41,420 bases of DNA from Chloroflexota bacterium (GTDB lineage: Bacteria > Chloroflexota > Limnocylindria > Limnocylindrales > CSP1-4). Position numbers and translations under genes: made by a program. The notes below the pieces were generated by a model. That model saw nothing but the letters and a program-made list of their open reading frames with translations. It was not told where the DNA came from and searched no databases. The stretch covers positions 1-41,420 of the forward strand of contig JAJZRG010000027.1 in assembly GCA_021802825.1 (NCBI GenBank), in the 5' to 3' direction. Shown in pieces: positions 31,979 through 39,998 of the stretch. Positions within the stretch are counted from its first letter, which is position 1; each line of letters begins with the position of its first letter.

Positions 31979-32997
31979 TGATCCGCCTCACCAGCACTGC
32001 CCCACTCTTGGCCCCCCAGCGCACGGTGTGCCAGACCCGGTGCCAGCGGTGCTCGACCGACCACCGCCCGCGTGGCCGGGACAGGACCTCTGCTCCCGCC
32101 GCCATCGCCCGCGCCCCCCTCGCGGTCGCACTCACCATCGGCGGCGGGGGCGTCGTGGCTGCGGGCGCTGCGGGCGTGACGCGGTCGCGCCTGCTGCACT
32201 CCGCATCGCGGACTCGGGCCCTCGACGTCGCGATGGTCGCTATCGCTGCCGTGCTGGGCGTCTCGCTGACGACCCTCCAGGCGCCGCTCCCGCTGACGGC
32301 CGTGGTGTCCCTGCTCCCGCTCGCGATCTACGCTCCCGCGAGGCGCGGAATCGCGCGGCTCGCGGACCGGCTCGTGCTCGCCGACATGCGCGAGCGGGAG
32401 TCGATCCGGGCAACGGAGGAGGAGCGGGCGAGGATCGCCCGCGAGATCCACGACGACCCCCTCCAGGCGATCGCCGGCGTCATCCGCGCACTCGGCGAGC
32501 CTGACGTCGACCGGGCAGAGGCCCGCGAGTCGCTGCGCGACGTGGCATCCAGGCTCCGGACGATTGCGACGGACCTACGCCCGCCGGTCCTCGACGACCT
32601 CGGGCTGGTGCCCGCGATCGAGGACGCCTGCCGACGAGCGGCCGGCATCGAGGTCGCGGCAGCGGGCGAGAACGCGTCCGGCTACGGGGCCGCGGGCCGT
32701 CCTCCCGCCGAGGTCGAACTCGCGGCGTTCCGGATAGTGCAGGAGGCGCTCGCGAACGCCGCGAAGCACGCGCAGGGCAGCCGGGTCTCGGTCAGGGGCT
32801 CCGTGGCGCGCGACGCCATTGCGCTCGAGGTCGCCGACGACGGGCCGGGCATGCCGGGACCGAGGGCGGGCGAGGCACTCGCCGAGGGGCGGCTCGGCCT
32901 CCCGTCCATGCGACGCCGGGCCGAGGCGATCGGCGGGGAGCTCACGATCGCGTCGGGCGCCTCCGGGACCACAGTCCGGCTGCGGTGGCGCGCATGA
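31979..32997 (+). CDS. sensor histidine kinase (HisKA_3 type) with a shortened N-terminus
   Basis: From about residue 45 the protein is clearly coding: two or three membrane helices (VALTIGGGGVVAAGAAG; VAMVAIAAVLGVSLTTL; AVVSLLPLAIYAPARRG). Then the phospho-acceptor box EIHDDPLQAIAGVIRALG and an ATPase domain with EALANAAKHA, VADDGPGMPG and LPSMRRRAEAIGGELTI follow. It is a paralogue of the kinase at 9026-10630 but lacks its first ~200 residues, including the extracytoplasmic sensor segment. The first ~45 codons after the ATG at 31979 are Arg/Cys/Pro-rich and doubtful, so the start is uncertain or the gene is 5'-truncated. The stop overlaps the response regulator start (ATGA). Confidence 0.82.
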
Positions 32998-33644
32998 CCG
33001 TCCGGGTCGCCATCGTCGAGGACCACCCGGTGGTCACCCGCGGGTTCGCCGTGGCGCTCGGCGCCCGCGAGGGCCTCGAGCTTGTCGGCGCCGCCAAGAC
33101 GCTCGCCGAGGCGCGCGCGCTGCTGGCGTCGACGCCCTGCGACGTCGTCCTGCTCGACCTGCGCCTGCCCGACGGGTCGGGGGTCGAGCTGCTGCGCGAA
33201 GCCGGGGACGACGGCCCCGCCTTCGTCGTGCTGTCCAGCTTCATGACCCCGGAGTACGTGTCGGCCGCGATCGCGATGGGCGCCTCGGGATTCCTCCTCA
33301 AGACCTCGGAGACGGCGGAGATCGAGGCCGCAGTGGCGACCGCCGCATCGGGGGCTCTCGCCTTCTCCGCAGAGCAGCTCCGCGAGTCCCGGCGGGCGGC
33401 GTGGCAGCCGCTGACCGCGACCGAGCGCACAGTCCTCGCGGGGGTCCTGGCCGGCCGGTCGAACGACGAGCTCACCGGCGACCTCGGCCTGTCGAAGAAG
33501 ACGGTCGAGGGCTACATCACGCGGCTGCTCGCGAGGTTCGGCCTCGCGACGAGAACGGAGCTGGCAGTGAAGACCGAGCGCGACCTCCTGCTCGAGCTTC
33601 CGACAGCGGAGCGCGGGCGCGCGTCGAGCCACGGGAAGCCCTGA
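32994..33644 (+). CDS. NarL/FixJ-family response regulator
   Basis: A 216-residue regulator starting at the ATG that overlaps the kinase stop; the GTG at 32985 is also in frame. The receiver domain has VAIVEDHPVVTRGF, phospho-acceptor Asp in DVVLLDLRLPDGSG and Lys in GFLLKTSETAE. The LuxR-type helix-turn-helix is LTATERTVLAGVLAGRSNDE, then LTGDLGLSKKTVEGYITRLL. It is strongly similar along its length to the regulator at 8391-9029. By position it is the natural candidate to control the divergent bacteriocin operon. Confidence 0.95.
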   Translation: MTVRVAIVEDHPVVTRGFAVALGAREGLELVGAAKTLAEARALLASTPCDVVLLDLRLPDGSGVELLREAGDDGPAFVVLSSFMTPEYVSAAIAMGASGFLLKTSETAEIEAAVATAASGALAFSAEQLRESRRAAWQPLTATERTVLAGVLAGRSNDELTGDLGLSKKTVEGYITRLLARFGLATRTELAVKTERDLLLELPTAERGRASSHGKP

Positions 33645-34065
33645 ACCCGGGGCAGGGCCTCGCGCCGGCATTCCGCGCACGATTCGAGATGGTCGCGATC
33701 CCGCAGAGGCGCGATTGCTCATCGAGTCCGCATGTCAGCCCTGCATCTGCGTCGCCCGCATCGCGATCGGGATGGTCTCGCCCAGCTCGGGCGTCCCGTG
33801 TCGCCGAGATGCCCAACCAGGCGCGACCCGTGCTCGCAGCCATGAACCGCGGCGCATTGCTTCCACCACAGATGGTGTTGGCCTACCAGAGCAAACGGCG
33901 CCGCTCTGCCGCCTGACCCGTACGCTGCAAGACATCGGGTGACAGCGGCGGCCGTCCCTCGAGTCCTCTACGGGCGCGGGGGCAGTCGGGTAGTCAGCCG
34001 GGCCGCGCGCGGACTACTCGGGGCTCCGGGCGATGAGCCCTGAGCCCCGAGTGACGCGCGCCCTG
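33645..34065. other. intergenic stretch without a clear gene
   Basis: About 420 bases between the response regulator and a lipoprotein gene on the other strand. Short frames read MPNQARPVLAAMNRGALLPP (plus, from about 33809) and PELGETIPIAMRATQMQG (minus, about 33735-33790). Both are peptide-length pieces without ribosome binding sites. I see no hairpin or repeat. Confidence 0.4.
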
Positions 34066-34545
34066 TCAAGAGCACTGATAGCGCGCGGGCGGCGGCGACC
34101 CGCCATTCACCGTCGCCGTTGTGGCGAGACGCGTTCCGAGCCAGAAGACGGCGTTGACCGCCCTCAGGCCGCGGCCCCCGTCGTCGAATATGAGCACCTC
34201 CGAGTAGTAGCCCCTTCCCAGGCCGTCCGTGCCGCAGAGGGCGAACGCACGGCCGGCGGCGGTGGCGGCGCCGCCGTTCGCCGGGGCGCTGGGCACGACC
34301 CACGACCCCATGACGCGAGGTGGGGCTGAGGGCCGCGTCCCGACCCCTGCGGAGCGGAGGTCGTGGGCACATGTGCCGCTTCCGAGATCGCACAGCGACT
34401 CCACGCTCCCGGTCGTCGCGACCGCGAACACTCTGTCGAGGAACGACCGGGCAGCCTCCGCTGACGGCGCACCCGGAGCGGGCGCCGGCGTCGAGCACCC
34501 TGCCAAGACCAGCACGAGCATTGCCAGGACGGGCGCCTTTCGCAT
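34066..34545 (-). CDS. putative lipoprotein
   Basis: A 159-residue protein with a clear lipoprotein signal (MRKAPVLAMLVLVLAGCSTP; lipobox LAGC at residues 14-17). It has a short Pro/Ala linker and a domain of ~130 residues (EAARSFLDRVFAVATTGSVE; LGRGYYSEVLIFDDGGRGLR; AVNAVFWLGTRLATTATVNG). The domain has paired cysteines (SLCDLG and GTCAHD). The fold may resemble small solute-binding or NTF2-like proteins, but I cannot name it. Its start lies 11 bases after the stop of the secreted-protein gene upstream, so they form an operon. Confidence 0.75.
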   Translation of the reverse strand: MRKAPVLAMLVLVLAGCSTPAPAPGAPSAEAARSFLDRVFAVATTGSVESLCDLGSGTCAHDLRSAGVGTRPSAPPRVMGSWVVPSAPANGGAATAAGRAFALCGTDGLGRGYYSEVLIFDDGGRGLRAVNAVFWLGTRLATTATVNGGSPPPARYQCS

Positions 34546-34556
34546 CGCAGTGCTCG

Positions 34557-35441
34557 TCAGGGGGCCGCCACGAATCCAGCGGATAGGGTCCAAATCGCGC
34601 TCCCGCCGCCAGGGACGCTGACGGCCTGCATGTAATCGACCTCCCTTGTGTTCGGGTAGGGTTGGCCGAAGGGCACAATGCAGCCGCAGCTCCACTCCTC
34701 CTTGAAGGAGCCGGCAGCGGCGTACTTGTAGACATTCCAGCGTTCGCACATGACGCCGGAAGCGGAGATGCTCTGCCCAAGGGCCGAAACGCTCAGCGGG
34801 ACGGTCTGGCAGGAGCCGGTGAGGGTGCCGCGCGGGCTCCAGTCGATCCAGCTCATCGCTGAGCTCCCGGACGCTTTGTCGGCAGCCAGCCAACCGCTGT
34901 AGATCTTCCCGATCAGCTGCGTGCCAACCGTACCGTACTGCTCAAGCTGGTAGAAGTCGCGCGGGTCCGTCTCGCCCGTCAGCCGGTGCGTGACGAAGCA
35001 GGAGTCGATCCAGCCGACCGCCGAGCTGATTCGCGAGAAGCAGCCCTGATTGGTCCAGGACCACCCGGCGCTCGCGGCGGAGACGGGCGCCGCTTGCTTC
35101 GGGACGACGCCAGGGTTCGCCGACACGTCGAACTTGGCGTTCACCACGAGCGACCCGTCGGGCTGCCGGACGACCTCAGGGCGCAGGTTGACGGGATTGA
35201 AGGAAGTGACTAAGTAGTCCGCCGGCCCCAGCTGCCATACCTCCAAGGGAGCTACGCTCGCGTCCACACCTCCCGCATGCCACCGTGCGCCGGCCTCCTG
35301 CGCCCAGGCCCGTCCGTCAGCCGTTCCCGTCGCGTCGATCGGCTTTCCGAACGCCGGAGAAGCGGCCTCGACGACGGGCGTTGCAGATGCTCCAAGCATG
35401 CCGACGGCCGCGATGGCGAGGAGAAGGCGTCTCGTGTTCAC
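34557..35441 (-). CDS. secreted hypothetical protein, 294 aa
   Basis: Starts at a GTG with GGGGGA upstream. Residues 1-26 are a signal peptide (MNTRRLLLAIAAVGMLGASA). The mature protein has an N-terminal region (~30-120) and a C-terminal domain rich in Trp, Tyr and Cys (GWSWTNQGCFSRISSAVGWI; SCFVTHRLTGETDPRDFYQL; SWIDWSPRGTLTGSCQTVPL; EEWSCGCIVPFGQPYPNTRE). These blocks look highly conserved in similar exported proteins, but I know no function. The cysteine pairs suggest disulphides. It precedes the lipoprotein gene in the same operon. Confidence 0.8.
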   Translation of the reverse strand: MNTRRLLLAIAAVGMLGASATPVVEAASPAFGKPIDATGTADGRAWAQEAGARWHAGGVDASVAPLEVWQLGPADYLVTSFNPVNLRPEVVRQPDGSLVVNAKFDVSANPGVVPKQAAPVSAASAGWSWTNQGCFSRISSAVGWIDSCFVTHRLTGETDPRDFYQLEQYGTVGTQLIGKIYSGWLAADKASGSSAMSWIDWSPRGTLTGSCQTVPLSVSALGQSISASGVMCERWNVYKYAAAGSFKEEWSCGCIVPFGQPYPNTREVDYMQAVSVPGGGSAIWTLSAGFVAAP

Positions 35442-36293
35442 ACGTCCCCCTTTGTGTCTTGCGGGCCCGCCCTGCCGGACGAGCCGAGTGGATCATGATC
35501 GCCGTCCCCGTCCCCCCGAGCGGCGGCGAGACGACTTTCCGTCGGCTCGTCGGCAAGCGCAATGGGGTGGAACCCTCCACCAACGGCGGTCAGCAACAAC
35601 GCCGATTGGGCAAGGGGCCGGTACTCGGGAAGCCCTTGGCCAGGGAAGATGGCCTCTGGATCGTTCCCATCGGGGGTTGAGGACCACCATTCCGTGGAAC
35701 GCTGGCCCCTCCACCGTGCCCCAGTCCGCCAAAAGGGAATGGACTCCTGTGGCCCGCAGATCGCACAGCGTGGAATGCTCGTGAGAAGACGATCGGGTAC
35801 AGGAACCCTGATGGCAGCCGCATCGACGTCGCTGACGGAACCCGCATTGCCGTAGGCGGTGGAGGCGACAGCGACGTATCCGCAAGCCACGCCTCAGTGG
35901 TCAGGCCGCTCTCCTCCCAGGGCGGTCTTTGACGGCCGGGCGATCCCCTTCGACCTCCGGCCGGCGGGGATTACATCCCGCACCCGTCGCTGCGAGCTGT
36001 CGCCCGAGGTCGCGGGCGGGCTGATCGGGACGACAGCCGATGGGCTAGTCGGCAGCCGCCGTCGGCCCCCACGACACCCACATGGTCGCCGAGTTGCGCC
36101 CGTTCCGGCCCGGGACGGCGAGCGCGTCGATGCGCTCGTCCCGATCGAGGAGATGGGCCGGCACCTCCTGCGCGCAGGCTGTTCAGGCGCGCCAAGTCTC
36201 GATCCGCCGTCATCCCCGGTTCCCGGGCCCCTCCCCTCCCGGAGAGGCCCGGTCGATCAGGGCCGAGACTGGCGGTGCCTTTGACCTTCACCC
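35442..36293. other. stretch with a gene relic but no intact gene
   Basis: Apart from the lipoprotein-gene relic at 35744-35916, no frame looks like real protein with a start signal. A minus-strand frame near 35560-35720 (PEAIFPGQGLPEYRPLAQSA) is ambiguous. The right end leads into the first MerR-type promoter; an extra TTGACC occurs at 36281-36286, just before it. Confidence 0.45.
35744..35916 (+). pseudogene. relic copy of part of the lipoprotein gene, with a 41-bp inversion
   Basis: 35744-35874 matches 27502-27632 in direct orientation without gaps (about 95% by eye). 35876-35916 matches 27634-27674 at 40 of 41 positions, but as its reverse complement. The reading frame of the lipoprotein is open only in part and has no start, so the copy is not functional. 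It lies 8.2 kb from the intact gene, on the other side of the bacteriocin locus. Confidence 0.85.
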
Positions 36294-36324
36294 TTGACCT
36301 TCAACCTGCTCGAGGCTCTACGCT
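36294..36324 (+). promoter_or_regulatory. MerR-type promoter of the acr3 gene
   Basis: TTGACC at 36294-36299 and TACGCT at 36319-36324 are separated by 19 bases, the overlong spacer that defines promoters activated by MerR-family regulators. The spacer (TTCAACCTGCTCGAGG) resembles that of the two promoters before arsC. The likely regulator is the MerR-ArsC fusion encoded at the end of the operon. The ACR3 start is about 117 bases downstream. Confidence 0.7.
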
Positions 36325-36441
36325 CGCGCGGAGCGGACGGCACGAGCCTGGGTGATCCTCGGCGGGCGCCGTCCCCGACCGACGGCCCCCGTCGGCGGCA
36401 TCGCCCGCGTCTACGCTGTTCGCACAACCCTTGGCCGAGGA

Positions 36442-37539
36442 ATGACATTGACCACGAGCACCGTCGCCGCCGCCCAGCCAGCCCGCCGCCTGAAGCTGCT
36501 CGATCGCTACCTGACGGTGTGGATCTTCGCGGCCATGGCCGGCGGCATCCTGCTCGGGGTGCTGCTGCCGGGCGTCGTGCCGCTCCTCGACACGCTCTCG
36601 GTGGGCACCACGTCCATCCCGATCGCCGCGGGGCTGATCCTCATGATGTACCCGCCCCTGGCCAAAGTCCGGTACGAGGAGATCGGCCGCGTCTTCCGGG
36701 ACGTGAAGGTCCTGGCCCTGAGCCTGATCCAGAACTGGGTGATCGGGCCGCTGCTGATGTTCGCCCTTGCCGTGCTGTTCCTGCGCGATTACCCCGAGTA
36801 CATGGCAGGCCTGATCCTCATCGGCCTCGCGCGCTGCATCGCCATGGTCATCGTGTGGAACGACCTCGCGCGCGGCGACCCCGAGTACTGTGCAGGCCTG
36901 GTGGCCTTCAACTCGATCTTCCAGGTGCTGTTCTACGCGGTCTTCGCGTACGTGTTCATCACCGTGCTGCCCACGTGGTTCGGCCTCCAGGGCACCGTGG
37001 TCGCGATCACGATCCCGCAGATCGCCCAGAGCGTGTTCGTCTACCTCGGCATCCCGTTCATCGCCGGCTTCGTCACCCGGCGGGTGCTGATCGCGCGGCG
37101 GGGCCGAGCCTGGTACGAGACGGTCTTCATCCCGCGGATCTCGCCGATCACGCTCATCGCGCTGCTGTTCACGATCGTGGTGATGTTCAGCCTCAAGGGC
37201 GAGAACATCGTGGCCCTGCCGCTCGACGTGGTGCGGATCGCCGTGCCGCTGCTCATCTATTTCGTGGTCATGTTCCTGGTCACGTTCGCGATGGGCGTCC
37301 GGGCGCGGGCGACGTACGGGCAGACGGTGTCGCTCTCGTTCACGGCGGCGTCGAACAACTTCGAGCTCGCGATCGCGGTGGCGGTGGCCACGTTCGGGAT
37401 CTCGAGCGGGGCGGCCTTCGCGGCGGTGATCGGGCCGCTCGTGGAGGTGCCGGTGATGATTGCCCTGGTGAACGTGGCGTTCGCACTGGGCCGCCGCTAC
37501 TACCCGCGCGAGCTGGCGGTCGTCAGCGCCGGGAGCTGA
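36442..37539 (+). CDS. acr3: ACR3-family arsenite efflux permease
   Basis: A 365-residue carrier with ten hydrophobic segments, beginning [20 protein letters not shown]. The family signature with the essential cysteine is visible at about residue 132 ([18 protein letters not shown]), as are [20 protein letters not shown] and later [19 protein letters not shown]3 proteins expel arsenite using the proton motive force, completing detoxification after arsenate reduction. I start at the ATG at 36442; the upstream frame to 36352 is not protein-like. A GAGGA directly adjoins the ATG, so initiation may be weak or leader-dependent. It is the first gene of the arsenic operon. Confidence 0.94.
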   Translation: MTLTTSTVAAAQPARRLKLLDRYLTVWIFAAMAGGILLGVLLPGVVPLLDTLSVGTTSIPIAAGLILMMYPPLAKVRYEEIGRVFRDVKVLALSLIQNWVIGPLLMFALAVLFLRDYPEYMAGLILIGLARCIAMVIVWNDLARGDPEYCAGLVAFNSIFQVLFYAVFAYVFITVLPTWFGLQGTVVAITIPQIAQSVFVYLGIPFIAGFVTRRVLIARRGRAWYETVFIPRISPITLIALLFTIVVMFSLKGENIVALPLDVVRIAVPLLIYFVVMFLVTFAMGVRARATYGQTVSLSFTAASNNFELAIAVAVATFGISSGAAFAAVIGPLVEVPVMIALVNVAFALGRRYYPRELAVVSAGS

Positions 37540-37582
37540 GCGTCGCGACGCGGGAGATCCGCCTCCTCGACTCCGGTGAGCC

Positions 37583-37613
37583 TTGACCTTCAAGCCGCTT
37601 CGGGGTCTACGCT
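37583..37613 (+). promoter_or_regulatory. MerR-type promoter upstream of arsC (1)
   Basis: TTGACC at 37583-37588 and TACGCT at 37608-37613 with a 19-base spacer (TTCAAGCCGCTTCGGGGTC). The spacer is nearly identical in its left part to the second site 51 bases downstream. It is probably bound by the MerR-ArsC protein. Confidence 0.7.
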
Positions 37614-37633
37614 TCCCGCGTACGGTCGTGCTC

Positions 37634-37664
37634 TTGACCTCCAAGCCGCTTCAGGCCGTAGCGT
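37634..37664 (+). promoter_or_regulatory. MerR-type promoter upstream of arsC (2)
   Basis: TTGACC at 37634-37639 and TAGCGT at 37659-37664 with a 19-base spacer (TCCAAGCCGCTTCAGGCCG). The -10 element is weaker than in the other copies. Tandem MerR-type sites in front of one gene are unusual and suggest two start points or cooperative binding. Confidence 0.65.
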
Positions 37665-37704
37665 CTCGTCACCCCACCGGTCCGGCGAACGCAGGAGCCA
37701 CGTG

Positions 37705-38382
37705 ATGACCATCGACCTGACGTCCATCAGGAACCTCTCTCCAAGGCCGCAGCTCTCGGATCTCACCCCGGACATGCAGGAGCAGGTCCGCAAGTCCGCC
37801 CGCGTCCTCCAGCGACGGTGGGAGGGCCGCATGAACTCCCAGACGATCGAGCGCTTCCTCGTCGAGTCGCTCGACCTGCTCAAGGAATCCAGGGTGCTGG
37901 CCTGGACCCCGGTCATCGCGGAGCGGATCACCAACGATCGCCTGCGGGCCCTGGCCCGTCTCGATACGGCGCCGACTGACCGGAAACCCAGCGTGCTGTT
38001 CCTGTGCGTCCACAATGCCGGGCGCTCGCAGATGGCGGCGGGCTTCATGCGCCAGCTGGGCGGCGATCGCGTGGACGTCTTCTCGGGTGGCTCGGAGCCC
38101 GCCGCGTCGCTCAACCAGGCCGTGGTCGCGGCGATGGCGGAGAAGGGGATCGACATCGGCCGGGAGTTCCCCCAGCCGTGGACCGACGAGGTTGTCCGGG
38201 CAGTCGATGTGATCGTCACGATGGGCTGCGGTGACGCGTGCCCGGTCTACCCGGGCAAGCGGTACGTGGACTGGGAGCTCGAAGACCCGGCCGGCCGCTC
38301 TCTTGAGGAGGTGCGCCCGATCCGCGACGAGGTCGAGCGCCGGGTGCGGGCGCTCCTCGCCGAGCTCGTGCCGGGGGCGTAG
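37705..38382 (+). CDS. arsC: arsenate reductase ArsC (LMW phosphatase fold) with N-terminal helical domain
   Basis: A 225-residue protein; the ATG follows CAGGAG at good spacing. Residues 1-85 are a three-helix region (SDLTPDMQEQVRKSARVLQR; MNSQTIERFLVESLDLLKES) found in a subset of ArsC proteins. Residues ~95-225 are the reductase: P-loop CVHNAGRS with nucleophile Cys101, then MGCGDACPVYPGKRYVDWEL with Cys175 and Cys179 and the DPAG loop. The close CGDAC spacing is typical of actinobacterial-type enzymes that use mycothiol or thioredoxin. It turns arsenate into arsenite for export by ACR3. Two MerR-type promoters precede it, and its stop is one base before the next start. Confidence 0.94.
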   Translation: MTIDLTSIRNLSPRPQLSDLTPDMQEQVRKSARVLQRRWEGRMNSQTIERFLVESLDLLKESRVLAWTPVIAERITNDRLRALARLDTAPTDRKPSVLFLCVHNAGRSQMAAGFMRQLGGDRVDVFSGGSEPAASLNQAVVAAMAEKGIDIGREFPQPWTDEVVRAVDVIVTMGCGDACPVYPGKRYVDWELEDPAGRSLEEVRPIRDEVERRVRALLAELVPGA

Positions 38383-38383
38383 C

Positions 38384-39217
38384 GTGCGAATCGCCGAGCT
38401 GGCCAGGCGCGCCGGCGTCGCCGCCTCGGCCGTCCGCTGGTACGAGCAGGCGGGCGTGCTGCCCGCGCCCGCGCGCCGCGACAACGGCTACCGCGACTAC
38501 GGCGAGGCTGACCTCGCGCGGCTGCGCCTCGTCGTCGCCCTCCGGCGCCTCGGCCTCCACCCGGCGGAGGCTGGCCGGCTCGCGCGCCTGCGCCTCGAGC
38601 AGGGCGAGGCGGACGCGGGCCTGGCGCCGCTCCTCGCCCAGCAGCGGGCCGCCATCGCCCGCCAGCGCGACGACCTCGACCGGCTCGAGGCCGAGCTGCG
38701 GGACCTCGAGACCGCCATCTCGGCTGCCGGGCGCTCAGCCGCCCGCGCCACGCCCAGCGACCCCATCCGCGTGCTGTTCGTCTGCATGCACAACAGCGCC
38801 CGCAGCCAGATCGCCGAAGCGCTCCTCGGCGAGTTCGGCGGGCCGCGGTTCCACGTCCGCTCCGCGGGCACCGATGTCGGCCGCGTCCACCCGCTCGCGG
38901 TCCGCGTCCTGGCGGAGATGGGCATCGACTGGGGCGCCGCTCGGAGCAAGCCCGTCTCGGAGTTCGCAGACGAGCACTGGGACTATGTCATCACGGTCTG
39001 CGACCGGGCGCGCGAACGCTGCCCGGTGCCGCAGTCGTGGGCCGACAACGCGCTGCACTGGGGCCTCGACGACCCGGCCGATGTCGAGGGGTCCGAGGAG
39101 GAGCGGCTGGCCGCGTTCCGCCGCACCCGCGAGGAACTCGCCGCCCGGCTGCGGCCGTTCGTCGAGGTGGCGCTGCAGGCGGCGAGGCGGTCGTCTCGCG
39201 CGAGGGCGACGGCCTGA
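38384..39217 (+). CDS. MerR-family regulator fused to an ArsC/LMW-phosphatase domain
   Basis: A 277-residue fusion protein starting at a GTG one base after the arsC stop. Residues 1-70 are a MerR helix-turn-helix (RIAELARRAGVAASAVRWYE, QAGVLPAPARRDNGYRDYGE). A coiled-coil dimerisation helix runs to ~115 (RAAIARQRDDLDRLEAELRD). Residues ~128-270 form a complete ArsC-like domain: CMHNSARS with Cys134, VCDRARERCP with Cys206 and Cys213 at the spacing of pI258-type ArsC, and WGLDDPAD. The MerR part has no metal-binding cysteines of its own, so the ArsC domain could act as the arsenic sensor, as well as or instead of being an enzyme. It is the probable activator of the three 19-bp-spacer promoters. 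Confidence 0.93.
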   Translation: MRIAELARRAGVAASAVRWYEQAGVLPAPARRDNGYRDYGEADLARLRLVVALRRLGLHPAEAGRLARLRLEQGEADAGLAPLLAQQRAAIARQRDDLDRLEAELRDLETAISAAGRSAARATPSDPIRVLFVCMHNSARSQIAEALLGEFGGPRFHVRSAGTDVGRVHPLAVRVLAEMGIDWGAARSKPVSEFADEHWDYVITVCDRARERCPVPQSWADNALHWGLDDPADVEGSEEERLAAFRRTREELAARLRPFVEVALQAARRSSRARATA

Positions 39218-39220
39218 GCG

Positions 39221-39403
39221 TCAGCGCCAGCCGCGTTCGCCGCGAAGCTTGACCCGTCCCGTCTTCGGGTCCACCGCCTGAACGTCGCTCGTCCGAGCCC
39301 GACGGATCCGACCCAGCAAGCCGATCACGGCCAGGATCGGGACGGCGCACGCGCCGAGCGACCGGATGAAGAGCACGCGAATGATCCGCTTCACTGCACC
39401 CAC
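39221..39403 (-). CDS. small membrane protein, 60 aa
   Basis: Read from a GTG at 39403 with AAGGAGGT about ten bases upstream. One membrane helix (FIRSLGACAVPILAVIGLLG) is flanked by basic residues, and the C-terminus is polar (DVQAVDPKTGRVKLRGERGW). It converges on the MerR-ArsC gene with a three-base gap. No known family; probably a small membrane-associated protein. Confidence 0.6.
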   Translation of the reverse strand: MGAVKRIIRVLFIRSLGACAVPILAVIGLLGRIRRARTSDVQAVDPKTGRVKLRGERGWR

Positions 39404-39617
39404 CAGGTCGATCACCTCCTTGGTTCGATCCTCCGCTCCCCCATGCTGCGCGCGCAGGGGCGTGGGGATCGCGAGCGTTGCAGACCTGCGGCGGGCGGCG
39501 GCTGGCGGCGGGCGGCGTCGGGCGGAGGGCGGTGCCAGGCAAGGCTGGGCCCGCGCCTGCCGGGCCGCCTTGATCGCCCCGGGTACCATGCTGGCCACGC
39601 CAGCAGGAGAGAGCGCG

Positions 39618-39998
39618 ATGGGTCGGATCCAGACCTGGGAGGCATGGTTCCCGGATGCCGCGGCAACGGGCTTGCTCGTCGCCCGCTCGAGGATCGCCCC
39701 GCGCGACGCCGTGTGGCTCCACTCGGCGCCCGCGCGCCTGACCGTGGTCGTCCGGGACGGCGACGAGTGGGTGGTGGCCCGGGGGGAGGCGCTCGAACGC
39801 TCGGGCGAGTCGCTGCCCATGACGCTGCTCGCGATCGACGGCGACACGGTGTCGCGCGAGGACCGCTGGCCCACCGACACGGACCTCGGCGATGTCGTGC
39901 TGCTCCCGGGCGGTGAGGCCGGGATCCTGCGGGCGTGGTGGAACGCCGCCGACGGCAGCGAGTGGCGCTGGAGCGTGGAGTTCCACAACCGGCGCTGA
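39618..39998 (+). CDS. DUF7712-like conserved hypothetical protein
   Basis: A 126-residue protein with AGGAGAGAG upstream of its ATG. Conserved-looking blocks are WEAWFPDAAATGLLVARSRI, DAVWLHSAPARLTVVVRDGD, PMTLLAIDGDTVSREDRWPT and GILRAWWNAADGSEWRWSVE, ending FHNRR. From memory these define a small uncharacterised family (DUF7712). It is soluble and beta-rich with many Trp residues. The neighbouring kinase gene is in the same direction but nearly 100 bases away. Confidence 0.82.
   Translation: MGRIQTWEAWFPDAAATGLLVARSRIAPRDAVWLHSAPARLTVVVRDGDEWVVARGEALERSGESLPMTLLAIDGDTVSREDRWPTDTDLGDVVLLPGGEAGILRAWWNAADGSEWRWSVEFHNRR

Noticed and set aside
36301..37644. 447-codon minus-strand open frame opposite acr3
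   Set aside because: It is antisense to the clear ACR3 gene, is full of His/Asp/Arg repeats caused by high GC, and has no start signal.
39412..39440. possible tRNA T-arm (GGTTCGATCC)
   Set aside because: The flanking bases cannot form the T stem, acceptor stem or anticodon arm of a tRNA.
39476..39535. G-rich run that could form a G-quadruplex
   Set aside because: Runs of GGCGGGCGGC are expected at this GC content, and the position has no regulatory context.
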